Source of the DNA: Caldisphaera sp046536515
GTDB taxonomy: Archaea; Thermoproteota; Thermoprotei_A; Sulfolobales; Acidilobaceae
NCBI RefSeq assembly: GCF_046536515.1
Contig: NZ_JAWDMQ010000009.1
Span: 1 to 39,513, forward strand
DNA: 39,513 nucleotides
Direction: 5' to 3'
Position 1 is the stretch's first letter. Each line of letters begins with the position of its first letter. Below the pieces are notes generated by a model. It searched no databases, had not been told where the DNA came from, and was given only the letters and a program-made list of their open reading frames with translations. The position numbers and the translations under genes are program-made. Positions 8,041-16,002 of the stretch are shown here, piece by piece.

Positions 8041-8052
8041 TTTTAAAATTTT
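8041..8052 (+). promoter_or_regulatory. Probable TATA box of the O-phosphoserine sulfhydrylase gene
   Basis: TTTTAAAATTTT is centred about 22-26 bases before the ATG at 8068, the spacing expected for a leaderless archaeal transcript, and lies beyond the IS relic. The region is AT-rich throughout, so the box itself is only a likely reading. Confidence 0.35.
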
Positions 8053-8067
8053 ATATGCAATATAAAG

Positions 8068-9258
8068 ATGGGAGGAAAATTGGCCAAAATCAAAGAAATA
8101 GATGCATTAGAATCTGATAAACCAAATATAAATTCAATTATAGATAAGATAAAAGAGATTTTAAAAAGTGGTTATCAAGAAGAAACAATAATTGTTAAGG
8201 ATAATAAGGTAATTAAAAGACATGAAATATATTGGGCTTTAAAATATATGGGCACAAAATATGTTGCAATATCTGATAAAGAAGAAAATGTAAAGGTTTC
8301 TTTAGATTTCTTAGGCTTTTATGATGAGGTTTCTGATCCTGGTATTAGAGTTTTTAATAATGCTACGGAATTGATAGAAAAGGATAGACCTACCCCATTA
8401 GTAAAGTTAAATGGTATAATAAATGATAACAAAATAAAAATATGGGCAAAATTGGAATGGTATAATCCTTTTAGTTTGAGCATAAAGGATAGAACAGCTT
8501 GGTATATAATTTACAATAATTTGGATAAACTGAGTGATAAGGAAAAAGTATTTGAAGCAACCTCAGCAAATACAGGGATTGCCATTGCCGCTATATCATC
8601 TATGCTAAATAAAAAAACAAAAATCTTCATGCCAGAAACTTCTCCAGAATATGCAAACAAATTATTAAAAATTTATGGGTCTGAGGTCATTAAGGAAGGC
8701 ACAACTACAAACGAGCTTATAGATAAGGTTAAAGTCTATGCTGAAAAAGAAAATGCATTTGTACCAAATCAATTTTCTAATATTTTCAATTTACTGGTTC
8801 ATTTAAGATATACTGCCAAGGAAATAGATTATCAAACAATGTACGGAAAACTTAAGCTTAGCGGAATTTTTGCTTCAATGGGTACAGGAGGACATATAGC
8901 TGGCATAACCCTTTATTTCCATAACAAAAATAGAACAGTGAAGATATTTGGAATTCAACCTGAAGAAAATGGTACAATTCCTGGAATAAAAAAGCAAGAC
9001 TTTAAAAATTGGTGGAATATAAATGATGTTCCCGATCATGTTTATTCTGTTAATTTAGAAGACTCCATAGATATTTTAATCAAAACTGCAAGAACCAATG
9101 GAATCTTACCAGGTATTAGCGGAGGAGCAGTTTTAGCTGGTATAAAGAAAGCTTATAGCGAGGGAGTTCTAGATGAGGGAGACTATGTATGCGTAATACC
9201 TGATAATGGTATTAAGTACCTTGATGAAATTTATAACGAGAAAAATATCATTTTCTGA
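8068..9258 (+). CDS. O-phosphoserine sulfhydrylase (cysteine synthase family)
   Basis: This PLP enzyme of fold type II makes cysteine. The Schiff-base Lys140 lies in NPFSLSIKDRTAW; EATSANTGIAIAAI is the substrate loop; ASMGTGGHIAGITLY binds the PLP phosphate; and GILPGISGGAVLAG ends the active site. The about 100-residue N-terminal extension before the catalytic domain is the layout of the Aeropyrum pernix O-phosphoserine sulfhydrylase. ENGTIPGIKKQD is the matching loop in which that enzyme carries an Arg for the substrate phosphate; Lys stands in the corresponding stretch here. It probably uses O-phosphoserine plus sulfide. The ATG at 8068 is taken, but a TTG at 8080 directly behind GGGAGG could be the true start. 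Confidence 0.85.
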   Translation: MGGKLAKIKEIDALESDKPNINSIIDKIKEILKSGYQEETIIVKDNKVIKRHEIYWALKYMGTKYVAISDKEENVKVSLDFLGFYDEVSDPGIRVFNNATELIEKDRPTPLVKLNGIINDNKIKIWAKLEWYNPFSLSIKDRTAWYIIYNNLDKLSDKEKVFEATSANTGIAIAAISSMLNKKTKIFMPETSPEYANKLLKIYGSEVIKEGTTTNELIDKVKVYAEKENAFVPNQFSNIFNLLVHLRYTAKEIDYQTMYGKLKLSGIFASMGTGGHIAGITLYFHNKNRTVKIFGIQPEENGTIPGIKKQDFKNWWNINDVPDHVYSVNLEDSIDILIKTARTNGILPGISGGAVLAGIKKAYSEGVLDEGDYVCVIPDNGIKYLDEIYNEKNIIF

Positions 9259-9327
9259 TTAATGAATCGATAAAAAATTATGAGATAGATTTAATATAAA
9301 ATTATATTTGTTTAGAGCATAATTAAA

Positions 9328-10236
9328 ATGGGTATAATTATGGATAGATTTAGCAAAGAGTTTCTCAAAAATGCCACAGATGCTATAGAAATATTGAAAA
9401 AAAGAAGAATTTTTGAAAAAATTGAAAGTAAATATCCTCTAGCTGTTATAGGTGATATACATGGTTATACAGAAAGCTTAGAAAATTTTGAAAAAATTAT
9501 TCATGATAGTTCACCTAATGAAATTATATTTTTAGGGGATTATGTTGATAGGGGTTTCGAAGGGGTCGAAGTATTAAACGAGATATTTAATTTATTAATT
9601 AACTATAAAGATAAAACTATCTTAATAAGAGGTAATCATGAAGATCTAAACATAAATAAAGAATACGGTTTTTATGAAGAGCTAATTTCAAAAATTGGTA
9701 AAGAGGGAATAAATACAATTACTCTGTTTTATTCTAATTTGCCAATATCTATATCCATAAACAATATATTCTTTGTACATGGAGGTATTCCGTATATTAA
9801 ATCAAATGATAAGCCTGCTATACTAAAACTCGAAGATATCTACAGTCTGGATAAAATTAAAGGAAAGAAAGAATATTTGGAATTTGAAAACAACGTATTA
9901 TTTCAAATGGTTTGGAATGATCCTGATGGTTACATAGATTGGTTTGAACCAAATTATGTTAGAGGGGATGGAGTTTTCTATTATGGTAAAAAGGCGTGGA
10001 ATGAGTTCATGAATGCTAATAATATAGATTTAATAGTTAGAGGGCATGAAATAGTTGATGGCATACATATATGGAAACAAGATGGAACTTTTATAAATAA
10101 ATTCAAAAACAATCAAAGATTTTATTTAGACCAAATATATAAAGGCGTGATAACAGTATTTTCAAGCAGATATCATATAGGTAGGGCAGGTTCAATATTA
10201 ATATACAAAGATGAAATAGAGTTTATTGAATTGTAA
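9328..10236 (+). CDS. PPP-family Ser/Thr protein phosphatase
   Basis: All PPP signatures are present in order: AVIGDIHGYTESL (Asp43, His45), IIFLGDYVDRGFEGVEVL (Asp71), ILIRGNHEDLN (Asn103, His104), FFVHGGIPY, and LIVRGHEIVDGIHIW with a final YHIGRAGSI. This is the dinuclear-metal core of PP1/PP2A-like enzymes, close to the archaeal PP1-arch proteins, and the 302-residue length fits. It removes phosphate from Ser/Thr of cytoplasmic proteins. Starts at ATG 9328 or 9340 are both possible. The window also codes for a kinase-like protein (3553-4914), though the two are not linked in one operon. It is convergent with the glycosyltransferase gene, with only one base between the stop codons. Confidence 0.92.
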   Translation: MGIIMDRFSKEFLKNATDAIEILKKRRIFEKIESKYPLAVIGDIHGYTESLENFEKIIHDSSPNEIIFLGDYVDRGFEGVEVLNEIFNLLINYKDKTILIRGNHEDLNINKEYGFYEELISKIGKEGINTITLFYSNLPISISINNIFFVHGGIPYIKSNDKPAILKLEDIYSLDKIKGKKEYLEFENNVLFQMVWNDPDGYIDWFEPNYVRGDGVFYYGKKAWNEFMNANNIDLIVRGHEIVDGIHIWKQDGTFINKFKNNQRFYLDQIYKGVITVFSSRYHIGRAGSILIYKDEIEFIEL

Positions 10237-10237
10237 T

Positions 10238-11356
10238 TTAAATTTTATATAATTCTCCTTTCCATTTAACACCTTTATTTTTCACATTTATCATGCTTGT
10301 AATTAAATAATATGCCGGAATAAAATAAAAAATACTATATGGTAATTTAATTTTATTAGTTAGCCCTCCTAGATAATAAAAAATATTTTCGATTAAATAT
10401 GCTGAAAAGAATAACAAAAATAAAAAGTATTGTTTTAATATTAATAACGGAATCCAACCCAAAGGCAAATAAAAAAATAAAAATAACGCTAATGCCAATA
10501 GATAAACATAATATGATGAACTTAATTGTTTTTCGTAATCAAAAAATATCCTAGAAAGCAAATTTTTTATATCATTTGAATTGTTCCAAGATTTAGTTTT
10601 TATATAATTTCTTCCGTCAATTGGTATAATATCTACCCCTAATTGCTTTGCTCTAGTTGCCAAATTTTTATCCTCTACCAAATCATTTTTTACAGATGCA
10701 TGACCACCTATTTCATAATAAGTATAAGGAGATATGGACCAACAACAGCCAAACATTAGCCCATAATCTTCTTTTTTATTAACAGTCTTATCATACCCAA
10801 AATATCCAAGAAGAATAGCCGATAAAAATGATTGAGACACCTTAGATATGAAATTATCACATTCAAAATAAGGTAAAAAAGTATATAATTGACCTTCTTT
10901 AATGTTTGATGATATATCAACAATTTTTTGCATATCTCCTTTCACATCAGCATCTAAAAATAAAACAGCTTCTTTAAAATCAACATATTTCATTCCTTCA
11001 AATAATACAAACGATTTAGGAACCCAATCATTACTAACATTTCTTATATTTATTAAGTGTATTCTCTTATCAATATTTATAAATTCTTTGACTATTTTTT
11101 CAGTATTATCGGTACTTCTGTCATTTACAATTATGATTTTGTTCAATTTATTGTTAACCTTTATTAGGTTTTCAAGTAATTTACCAATATTATTCTCTTC
11201 ATTCCTCGCAGGTATAATAATAGTTACTTTTTTATTTCCAAAACCTTTTATTACTTTAAAGGAATTCATACTTTTTATTAATGATCTTATACCATAAAGT
11301 ATTATCATAGTTATACCGAGCAACATTATTATTAACAAATCATTTATTAATATCAT
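10238..11356 (-). CDS. Membrane-bound family 2 glycosyltransferase
   Basis: One N-terminal membrane helix (about residues 5-22, LLIIMLLGITMIILYGI) is followed by a GT-A domain: KVTIIIPARNEENNIGKL, IIIVNDRSTDNTEKIV, and VLFLDADVKG with the DxD at 135-137. Further along, GGHASVKNDLVEDKNLATRA contains the ED acceptor-site motif. Three or so hydrophobic segments (about 280-355) end the protein. This architecture is seen in processive and lipid-modifying GT2 enzymes, including carotenoid/diaponeurosporenoate glycosyltransferases. The substrate is unknown; cell-surface or membrane-lipid glycosylation is likely. The start ATG follows GAGGAAAA. Confidence 0.85.
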   Translation of the reverse strand: MILINDLLIIMLLGITMIILYGIRSLIKSMNSFKVIKGFGNKKVTIIIPARNEENNIGKLLENLIKVNNKLNKIIIVNDRSTDNTEKIVKEFINIDKRIHLINIRNVSNDWVPKSFVLFEGMKYVDFKEAVLFLDADVKGDMQKIVDISSNIKEGQLYTFLPYFECDNFISKVSQSFLSAILLGYFGYDKTVNKKEDYGLMFGCCWSISPYTYYEIGGHASVKNDLVEDKNLATRAKQLGVDIIPIDGRNYIKTKSWNNSNDIKNLLSRIFFDYEKQLSSSYYVYLLALALFLFFYLPLGWIPLLILKQYFLFLLFFSAYLIENIFYYLGGLTNKIKLPYSIFYFIPAYYLITSMINVKNKGVKWKGELYKI

Positions 11357-11410
11357 TTTTCCTCAACAATTTAAATATATAATGTATTATTAAAGCATAT
11401 TGTATGTATT

Positions 11411-11681
11411 TGATCTTCTCCTGCCATGAAAGGTTTCCGAGGTCTTGAGAGTTACACTATTTTTCTGGTCAACTCTCTTATACCCTTTTGTATTGCAGAA
11501 GTAAGAATAGATAAAGTTTTCATTCTTTATAATTAACTAGAGATTAGTATAACTCATCATGTTTGAAATATTAGTTAAGAGTATTGAGTACCCAATGTTT
11601 CAGTGATGCTCAACATGTTAGCAGCTATCCCATTGTTTTAATTAGGTTAATTTAAATTTATCCCTACTTGAAAGGCAATGG
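11411..11681 (-). mobile_element. MITE-like IS200/IS605-derived relic (relic C), strongly decayed
   Basis: This fills most of the 414-bp gap before the gene at 11,771. On the minus strand it shows GATAGCTGCTAACATGTTG and ATCACTGAAACATTGGGTAC (compare CTGCCAATAGG and TAACTGAAA in relics B and D), then AACATGATGAG. It next has a junction CAATACAAAAGGGTATAAGA matching the same junction in B and D, and a right end GTGTAACTCTCAAGACCTCG. The hairpin is largely lost. The remaining 90 bases up to 11,770 are AT-rich and presumably contain the promoter of the next gene. Confidence 0.65.
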
Positions 11682-11770
11682 TTTGTTGCTATTTTATTAT
11701 AATAAAATATATTCTATGAATTATAAAGATTATTAAATAGAAACCGCACTATTTAGTTGGTAGATTAAAT

Positions 11771-12370
11771 ATGGCCAAAGAACAAAAAACTAAAGAGCAT
11801 AAATATAAAGTTACAATACAATGGTTTAAAAGAGATATGATTGATTTAAACGACGTATCTTTTCAAATATATAAGTTGATTAGCAAAGAAGAAAACGAAG
11901 GAAAAGGAGATCCTTTAAATGTACTATATAAATTAGCTGAAGAAGAAAAAAATAAAAAAAATAAAGGAGACTTCTTTATAATAACTATCGAGTCCATAGA
12001 AACAAAGTACGTTATTGCAGACGGTATAAAGGATAGAAATACAAGGCTCCTTTATAATATCCCAACAAGGTTAAATAAAGTAGGCTTAATAACCAAAGAT
12101 AAACTAAAACTAGGCCCAGAAGGCTATTTTATTTTAAAAAATAATGATATAAAATGGATAGATATAAATGAAGAATTATATGTTTATGATGGTCCTTTAA
12201 AGTCTAATGAAGATATTGAGTTAATTATTTTTGACACAGATAAAGATAGGAGAGTTATAAAAACTCAACATCTTTCGACGATGAAGCTATCCTTTCAGAC
12301 TCCTGAACAACAGAATCAATCAGCTCTTGATAATGCGAACGCATCAGATGCAGATAATAACCTTTCTTAG
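11771..12370 (+). CDS. Uncharacterised protein
   Basis: I do not recognise this 199-residue protein. It is charged and soluble, has no signal peptide or membrane helix, and begins MAKEQKTKEHKYKVTIQWF. The middle (residues 60-160) alternates strands and turns (DFFIITIESIETKYVIADGI, LKLGPEGYFILKNNDIKWID, EDIELIIFDTDKDRRVI), suggesting a mostly-beta domain. The last 40 residues are Gln/Asn/Ser/Ala-rich and look disordered. This tail lies antisense to the zinc-finger gene (overlap 12,255-12,370), so its composition may be set by that gene. The absence of an equally good start or a frameshift supports it as a real gene. Confidence 0.6.
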   Translation: MAKEQKTKEHKYKVTIQWFKRDMIDLNDVSFQIYKLISKEENEGKGDPLNVLYKLAEEEKNKKNKGDFFIITIESIETKYVIADGIKDRNTRLLYNIPTRLNKVGLITKDKLKLGPEGYFILKNNDIKWIDINEELYVYDGPLKSNEDIELIIFDTDKDRRVIKTQHLSTMKLSFQTPEQQNQSALDNANASDADNNLS

Positions 12371-12569
12371 TAAAAGGTCCTTTATTGCAAAAATAGCAAA
12401 AAAGAACCCCGTCTTTAGTTGTATGTAAGTTAGAGCCAACTTTTTTAATTGCTTCTATTACATGGGATGCTAATATTGATGTACTAAAATCTTCAGCTTT
12501 TTCTAAATCACTTGCTATTCTTGCTACATTATCTGCAATTGTGGATTCAAAAATTTTTTTCCTTGACAA
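12255..12569 (-). CDS. Small C2H2 zinc-finger protein
   Basis: The 104-residue protein carries a single classical zinc finger: Cys58-x2-Cys61-x12-His74-x4-His79 within LFCYFCNKGPFTKKGYYLHL followed by MRSHY. The flanking N-terminal helix (residues 6-46) and the C-terminal acidic tail have no clear homologue that I know. Small C2H2 proteins of this sort are known in crenarchaea and may bind DNA, RNA or protein. The 3' third, including both His ligands, overlaps the opposite-strand gene at 11,771 by 116 bases. A start at the ATG 12,569 is the only good option. Confidence 0.7.
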   Translation of the reverse strand: MSRKKIFESTIADNVARIASDLEKAEDFSTSILASHVIEAIKKVGSNLHTTKDGVLFCYFCNKGPFTKKGYYLHLMRSHYQELIDSVVQESERIASSSKDVEFL

Positions 12570-12632
12570 ATGCCATTCCCTTTTTAATTTATTGCTAGAG
12601 CCTATTAAAATTTACTTAAATCATAAATAAAC

Positions 12633-12974
12633 TTACTTTTTAAATAATTCTTTATAAAAATTTGAGGCCAATTTTCTACCTTCTTTACTTAAATCATAAT
12701 ATATACCTTGAGGTCTATGCTTCATCTCTTTTGATTTAACTTTGAGCCAAGGTTTTATCGATGATGTTACTTTCATTTTTAAATCTCCTTTATAAACTAC
12801 TAATAAACCTTCATCCTTTAACGCTTTGCAATATTTATCTATCTCATCCGGATCATATTTAGCTACATATCCATAATTGCCTAATAATCTATGAGCCATT
12901 AACCAAGGGTTGTCTGGACCAAATTTATATATATGAACTAAAATATATTTTTCTATGGTATTAAGCTTCCTCAT
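12633..12974 (-). CDS. Winged-helix DNA-binding protein (DUF2250-like)
   Basis: The 113-residue protein opens LNTIEKYILVHIYKFGPDNP, then WLMAHRLLGNYGYVAKYDPD, the shape of a small archaeal winged-helix family resembling DUF2250. The second half is rich in Lys and closes with IYYDLSKEGRKLASNFYKEL, a typical wing and dimer helix. A DNA-binding role is likely; no target is indicated. It could be co-transcribed with the zinc-finger gene 63 bases downstream. Family assignment is from resemblance only. Confidence 0.6.
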   Translation of the reverse strand: MRKLNTIEKYILVHIYKFGPDNPWLMAHRLLGNYGYVAKYDPDEIDKYCKALKDEGLLVVYKGDLKMKVTSSIKPWLKVKSKEMKHRPQGIYYDLSKEGRKLASNFYKELFKK

Positions 12975-13099
12975 TTTTATCCATGCAACAATGTACTATA
13001 AACTTATTTAAAAATTTATCCCTATTTCAATTTTTTAAAAATAAAATCTTATATTCTTATTTAAGGATTTATCCTTTGGAGGAGTTATTAATTTCTACC

Positions 13100-13366
13100 T
13101 TTGACCTCTTTCCTACATAAAGGGTCCCTTGAGGTCTAGAGGGTTAGCCTTTTTATTGCTACCTTCTTATACCATATGGTATTGTGGGGGTAAAGTCAAC
13201 TATTACTACTCATCTTATTAGAGTTAACCAGAAGATACTATACTCTCATCAGCAATGTTAATTGTTGTAAAGACGTACCTCATATTTCAGTTACGCTTAT
13301 CCTATTGGCAGCTAGCATTAATTTTTTGAAAAAGCAAAGTTTGAACTTTGCTCTGCATTGAAAGGC
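13100..13366 (-). mobile_element. MITE-like IS200/IS605-derived relic (relic D)
   Basis: This is the inverted counterpart of relic B in the 463-bp gap upstream of gapN. On the minus strand it begins with a perfect left-end hairpin AGCAAAG-TTCAAA-CTTTGCT. It continues with CAAAAAATTAATGC (shared exactly with B), CTGCCAATAGGATAAGCGTA, AACATTGCTGATGAGAGTAT, CTTCTGGTTAACTCTAATAA, the shared junction AATACCATATGGTATAAGAA, and a right end CTAACCCTCTAGACCTCAAG. Similarity to B runs end to end with many substitutions and few gaps. No coding capacity remains. Outside the relic (12,975-13,099 and 13,367-13,425) I see only AT-rich DNA. Confidence 0.75.
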
Positions 13367-13437
13367 TAGGTTTATTATTTCTAGTTATCATCAAATATTT
13401 AAGGTCTTAAATGACATTTTTAAAAAGGTGATTTACA

Positions 13438-14886
13438 ATGAAAGGTCTACTTATTGAAGGTAAGGAAATTGAGACCGAAAACAAGGTAAAAATTAGATCT
13501 CCATCAAATCCCGATTATATTATTGATGAAGTAAATTTTGCTGATAAAGAATTGACAAAAAAGGCTATTGATATAGCTTTAGTAGGATTTTATAAGCTTA
13601 CTAATATTTCATTAAAAGAAAGGGCAAAAATAATTAAGAAAGCATCAACTATAATGGAAGAAAGAAAAGAAAATTTATCTAAGTTGCTTTCATTAGAAAG
13701 TGGAAAACCTTTAAAAGATTCTAGAGTAGAAATGTTAAGAGCAATTCAATTGTTTAATATAGCAGCTGAGGAAGCAAGATTAATTCTTGAAGGAAAATAT
13801 CATAGAGTTGATGCGTATGAATATCCTCCAGGTAATGAAAGTAGGGTTGTTATAGAAACAAGAGAACCAATAGGAGTTGTAGCTGCTATTTTGCCATTTA
13901 ATTTTCCGGCGAATTCATTTGCTCACAAGGTTGCCCCTAATATAATGGCTGGAAATTCTGTTATAGTAAAACCTTCTCCATATACTCCTTTAACGGCTTT
14001 GGAATTAGGCAAAATTCTTTATGAATCTGGGCTACCTTATGAATCTTTAAGTGTTTTGCCAGGCGATATTGATGTGGGAGACGAGTTAGTAACCAATAAA
14101 AAGGTTTCAGGCATAACATTTACTGGCTCAACGAATACTGGTATTAATATAGCCAGCAAGGCCGTTCAATCCGCAAAAAAGCTTATGATAGAGATGGGTG
14201 GATCAGACCCAATAATAGTTTTAGATGATGCTAATCTAGATGCCGCAATTAATGTTTCAGTTAGAGCAAGATATGAATATGCTGGACAAAACTGCAATGC
14301 AGGTAAAAGAATTTTAGTTCATGAAAAAATTTATGAAAAATTCGTTAATCAATTTGTTGATAGGGCTAAAAAACTTGTTGTGGGAGATCCTTTAGATGAC
14401 AGCTCTGATTTAGGGCCCTTAATATCAAAAGAAGCTTTAGAAAGAATGGACTATTATGTAAATGATGCTATAAATAATGGGGGTAAAATAGATTTAGGCG
14501 GCAACAAATTAAATTTAAAGGGTTACTTCTACTCTCCAACAGTAATTAGCGAGGCAAATACTAATATGAAGTTATCTAAGGAGGAAGTTTTTGGACCAAT
14601 CGCTCCAATATTTGAATTTAGTGACGATAATGAAGCCCTAGAAATTGCAAACTCATCTCCATTTGGTCTACAAGCGTCTATTTTTACAAATGATTTGAAA
14701 AGGGGTTTACGTCTAGCTAAAGGCTTAAAAGCAGGAGGGGTTATGATAAATGATTCCCCAAGGTTAAGATGGGATGCATTGCCCTTTGGCGGAGTAAAGC
14801 TGAGTGGGATAGGAGCAAGAGAGGGAGTAAGATCTACTATAGAAGGTATGACAGAGATTAAATTAATCTCAATTAATATTTCATAA
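13438..14886 (+). CDS. gapN: Non-phosphorylating glyceraldehyde-3-phosphate dehydrogenase (ALDH superfamily)
   Basis: It oxidises glyceraldehyde 3-phosphate to 3-phosphoglycerate irreversibly with NAD(P)+, bypassing GAPDH/PGK. The ALDH catalytic set is complete: Asn155 in ILPFNFPANS, Lys178 in VIVKPSPYTP, the nucleotide loop FTGSTNTG (228-235), Glu252 in IEMGGSDPII, and nucleophile Cys286 in YAGQNCNAGKR. GQNCNAGKR and EMGGSDP are the forms seen in archaeal GAPN. An alternative is a related aldehyde dehydrogenase (for example for glyceraldehyde or succinate semialdehyde). A GGTGAT site lies six bases before the ATG. It is preceded by relic D and is convergent with the PHP gene, 22 bases away. 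Confidence 0.85.
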   Translation: MKGLLIEGKEIETENKVKIRSPSNPDYIIDEVNFADKELTKKAIDIALVGFYKLTNISLKERAKIIKKASTIMEERKENLSKLLSLESGKPLKDSRVEMLRAIQLFNIAAEEARLILEGKYHRVDAYEYPPGNESRVVIETREPIGVVAAILPFNFPANSFAHKVAPNIMAGNSVIVKPSPYTPLTALELGKILYESGLPYESLSVLPGDIDVGDELVTNKKVSGITFTGSTNTGINIASKAVQSAKKLMIEMGGSDPIIVLDDANLDAAINVSVRARYEYAGQNCNAGKRILVHEKIYEKFVNQFVDRAKKLVVGDPLDDSSDLGPLISKEALERMDYYVNDAINNGGKIDLGGNKLNLKGYFYSPTVISEANTNMKLSKEEVFGPIAPIFEFSDDNEALEIANSSPFGLQASIFTNDLKRGLRLAKGLKAGGVMINDSPRLRWDALPFGGVKLSGIGAREGVRSTIEGMTEIKLISINIS

Positions 14887-14908
14887 TTTTACACTTAAAT
14901 ATTAACAG

Positions 14909-15583
14909 CTAAATCCTTCTTTTAATGCTCCATTTTAATACATTAAACATTGTAGTTAACCCCATGTAATGCTTAGTAGGATTACATTTTCCTTTTTTAA
15001 TAGAATCTAATATATTATATAATTCACACTCATCAGCTAGTATTTCTGTTGGTGATGTTCCCAGTTCTTGCAATATGTGAGCATCGCTTCCACTAGTTTT
15101 CGGTTTTGAATATTTTTCTGCCAATTTCATAGCTGGATTATTTAAGAATGGTATACCTCTCGGATTCCAAACTTCAATTGCGTCGAAATCATTTAGATTG
15201 TTTTTCAGATATTTGCCAACACTTTTTCTACCTATATGAAACGGATGGGCAGCTATTGTTATACAATTATTTGATATAGCCCAGTCATGAAGCTCGCTAG
15301 GAAATTTTGGAGGCTCTTCATAAGGAATTTTTTCGCATAAAACTAGAACGTCTCCTTTAATTGTTCTTACTTCATTCGCTGGAATTACTGTTATATTCAA
15401 ATCTTGTTTTTTAGCCGATTCTATAGCAATGGCAGATCCTCTAAATGTATTATGATCAGAAACGGCTATTGCTGAAAGTCCTAAATATACTGCTCTTAAA
15501 ACTATCTCCTCTGGACTTGACTTTCCATCACTAACTGTACTATGCGAATGAAGCTCAGCTAAACATTGCATTTTTTGCCCCAT
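14909..15583 (-). CDS. PHP-domain phosphoesterase
   Basis: The N-terminus has the PHP metal motif AELHSHSTVSDGKSSPEE (His12, His14, Asp19) and SAIAVSDHNTFRGS (Asp43, His44, Asn45). Later come ITIAAHPFHIG (His ligand) and KPKTSGSDAHI (Asp-x-His). The 224-residue length is that of stand-alone PHP proteins that hydrolyse phosphoesters or nucleotides (for example PolX-like or 3',5'-nucleoside bisphosphate phosphatases). The substrate is not readable from sequence. Either ATG 15,583 or 15,571 could be the start. It is convergent with gapN and precedes a 419-bp gap. Confidence 0.88.
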   Translation of the reverse strand: MGQKMQCLAELHSHSTVSDGKSSPEEIVLRAVYLGLSAIAVSDHNTFRGSAIAIESAKKQDLNITVIPANEVRTIKGDVLVLCEKIPYEEPPKFPSELHDWAISNNCITIAAHPFHIGRKSVGKYLKNNLNDFDAIEVWNPRGIPFLNNPAMKLAEKYSKPKTSGSDAHILQELGTSPTEILADECELYNILDSIKKGKCNPTKHYMGLTTMFNVLKWSIKRRI

Positions 15584-15708
15584 ATTTATTTTATGCTAAG
15601 AGACTTATTTTATCTTTAATAGAATATATAATTATTACAAACTAACAAATAAGGCTAATGCTATGATCTAGTTAAATTTATTTACTTTAATATAACATTG
15701 TTATATAT

Positions 15709-15762
15709 GTGATGTAAAGCAGTTGCTGAGCTAATGCTATGATGAAGGAAACCGATTACTGA
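15709..15762 (+). ncRNA. Candidate C/D box guide sRNA
   Basis: Within the 15,584-16,002 gap the order of boxes is: C-like GTGATGT (15,709-15,715), 10-nt guide, D' box CTGA (15,726-15,729), 9-nt spacer, C' box ATGATGA (15,739-15,745), 13-nt guide, and D box CTGA (15,759-15,762). This is the architecture and length (54 nt) of archaeal 2'-O-methylation guides. Points against it: the C box differs at its last base, the D'-C' spacer is longer than the usual 3-5 nt, and no strong terminal stem is seen. A GCTAATGCTATGAT direct repeat (15,654 and 15,730) overlaps the spacer/C' region. I could not check the guides against rRNA or tRNA. The remaining gap holds nothing else recognisable. Confidence 0.35.
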
Positions 15763-15964
15763 TCAACAGGTATAATCAATAAACTATGCCGTTTATCTTA
15801 CACTATCTATAACCCAATAAATTTCTTCCTTATAGAGACCCAATTTTTTCATAAGCAGTTAAATATGGTCAAAAATAACTTTTTTAATTATCTAATATAT
15901 TTAAAAATTAATTTAAATGCATTAAAAATTAATAATGTTTACTATAATAAACATCCAATAGAAA

Positions 15965-15980
15965 AGTTAATATTATATAC
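15965..15980 (+). promoter_or_regulatory. Promoter of the aminotransferase gene
   Basis: AGTTAATATTATATAC ends about 23 bases before the ATG at 16,003, with a purine-rich GAAAAG directly upstream as a BRE-like element. The spacing predicts a start of transcription at or within a few bases of the ATG, so a leaderless mRNA. This is positional reasoning only. Confidence 0.45.
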
Positions 15981-16002
15981 TAGCTAATTTATATGTATTT
16001 AA

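Noticed and set aside
10902..11297. 131-codon plus-strand frame, hydrophobic
   Set aside because: Antisense to the GT2 catalytic domain, which carries the DxD and NDRSTD motifs.
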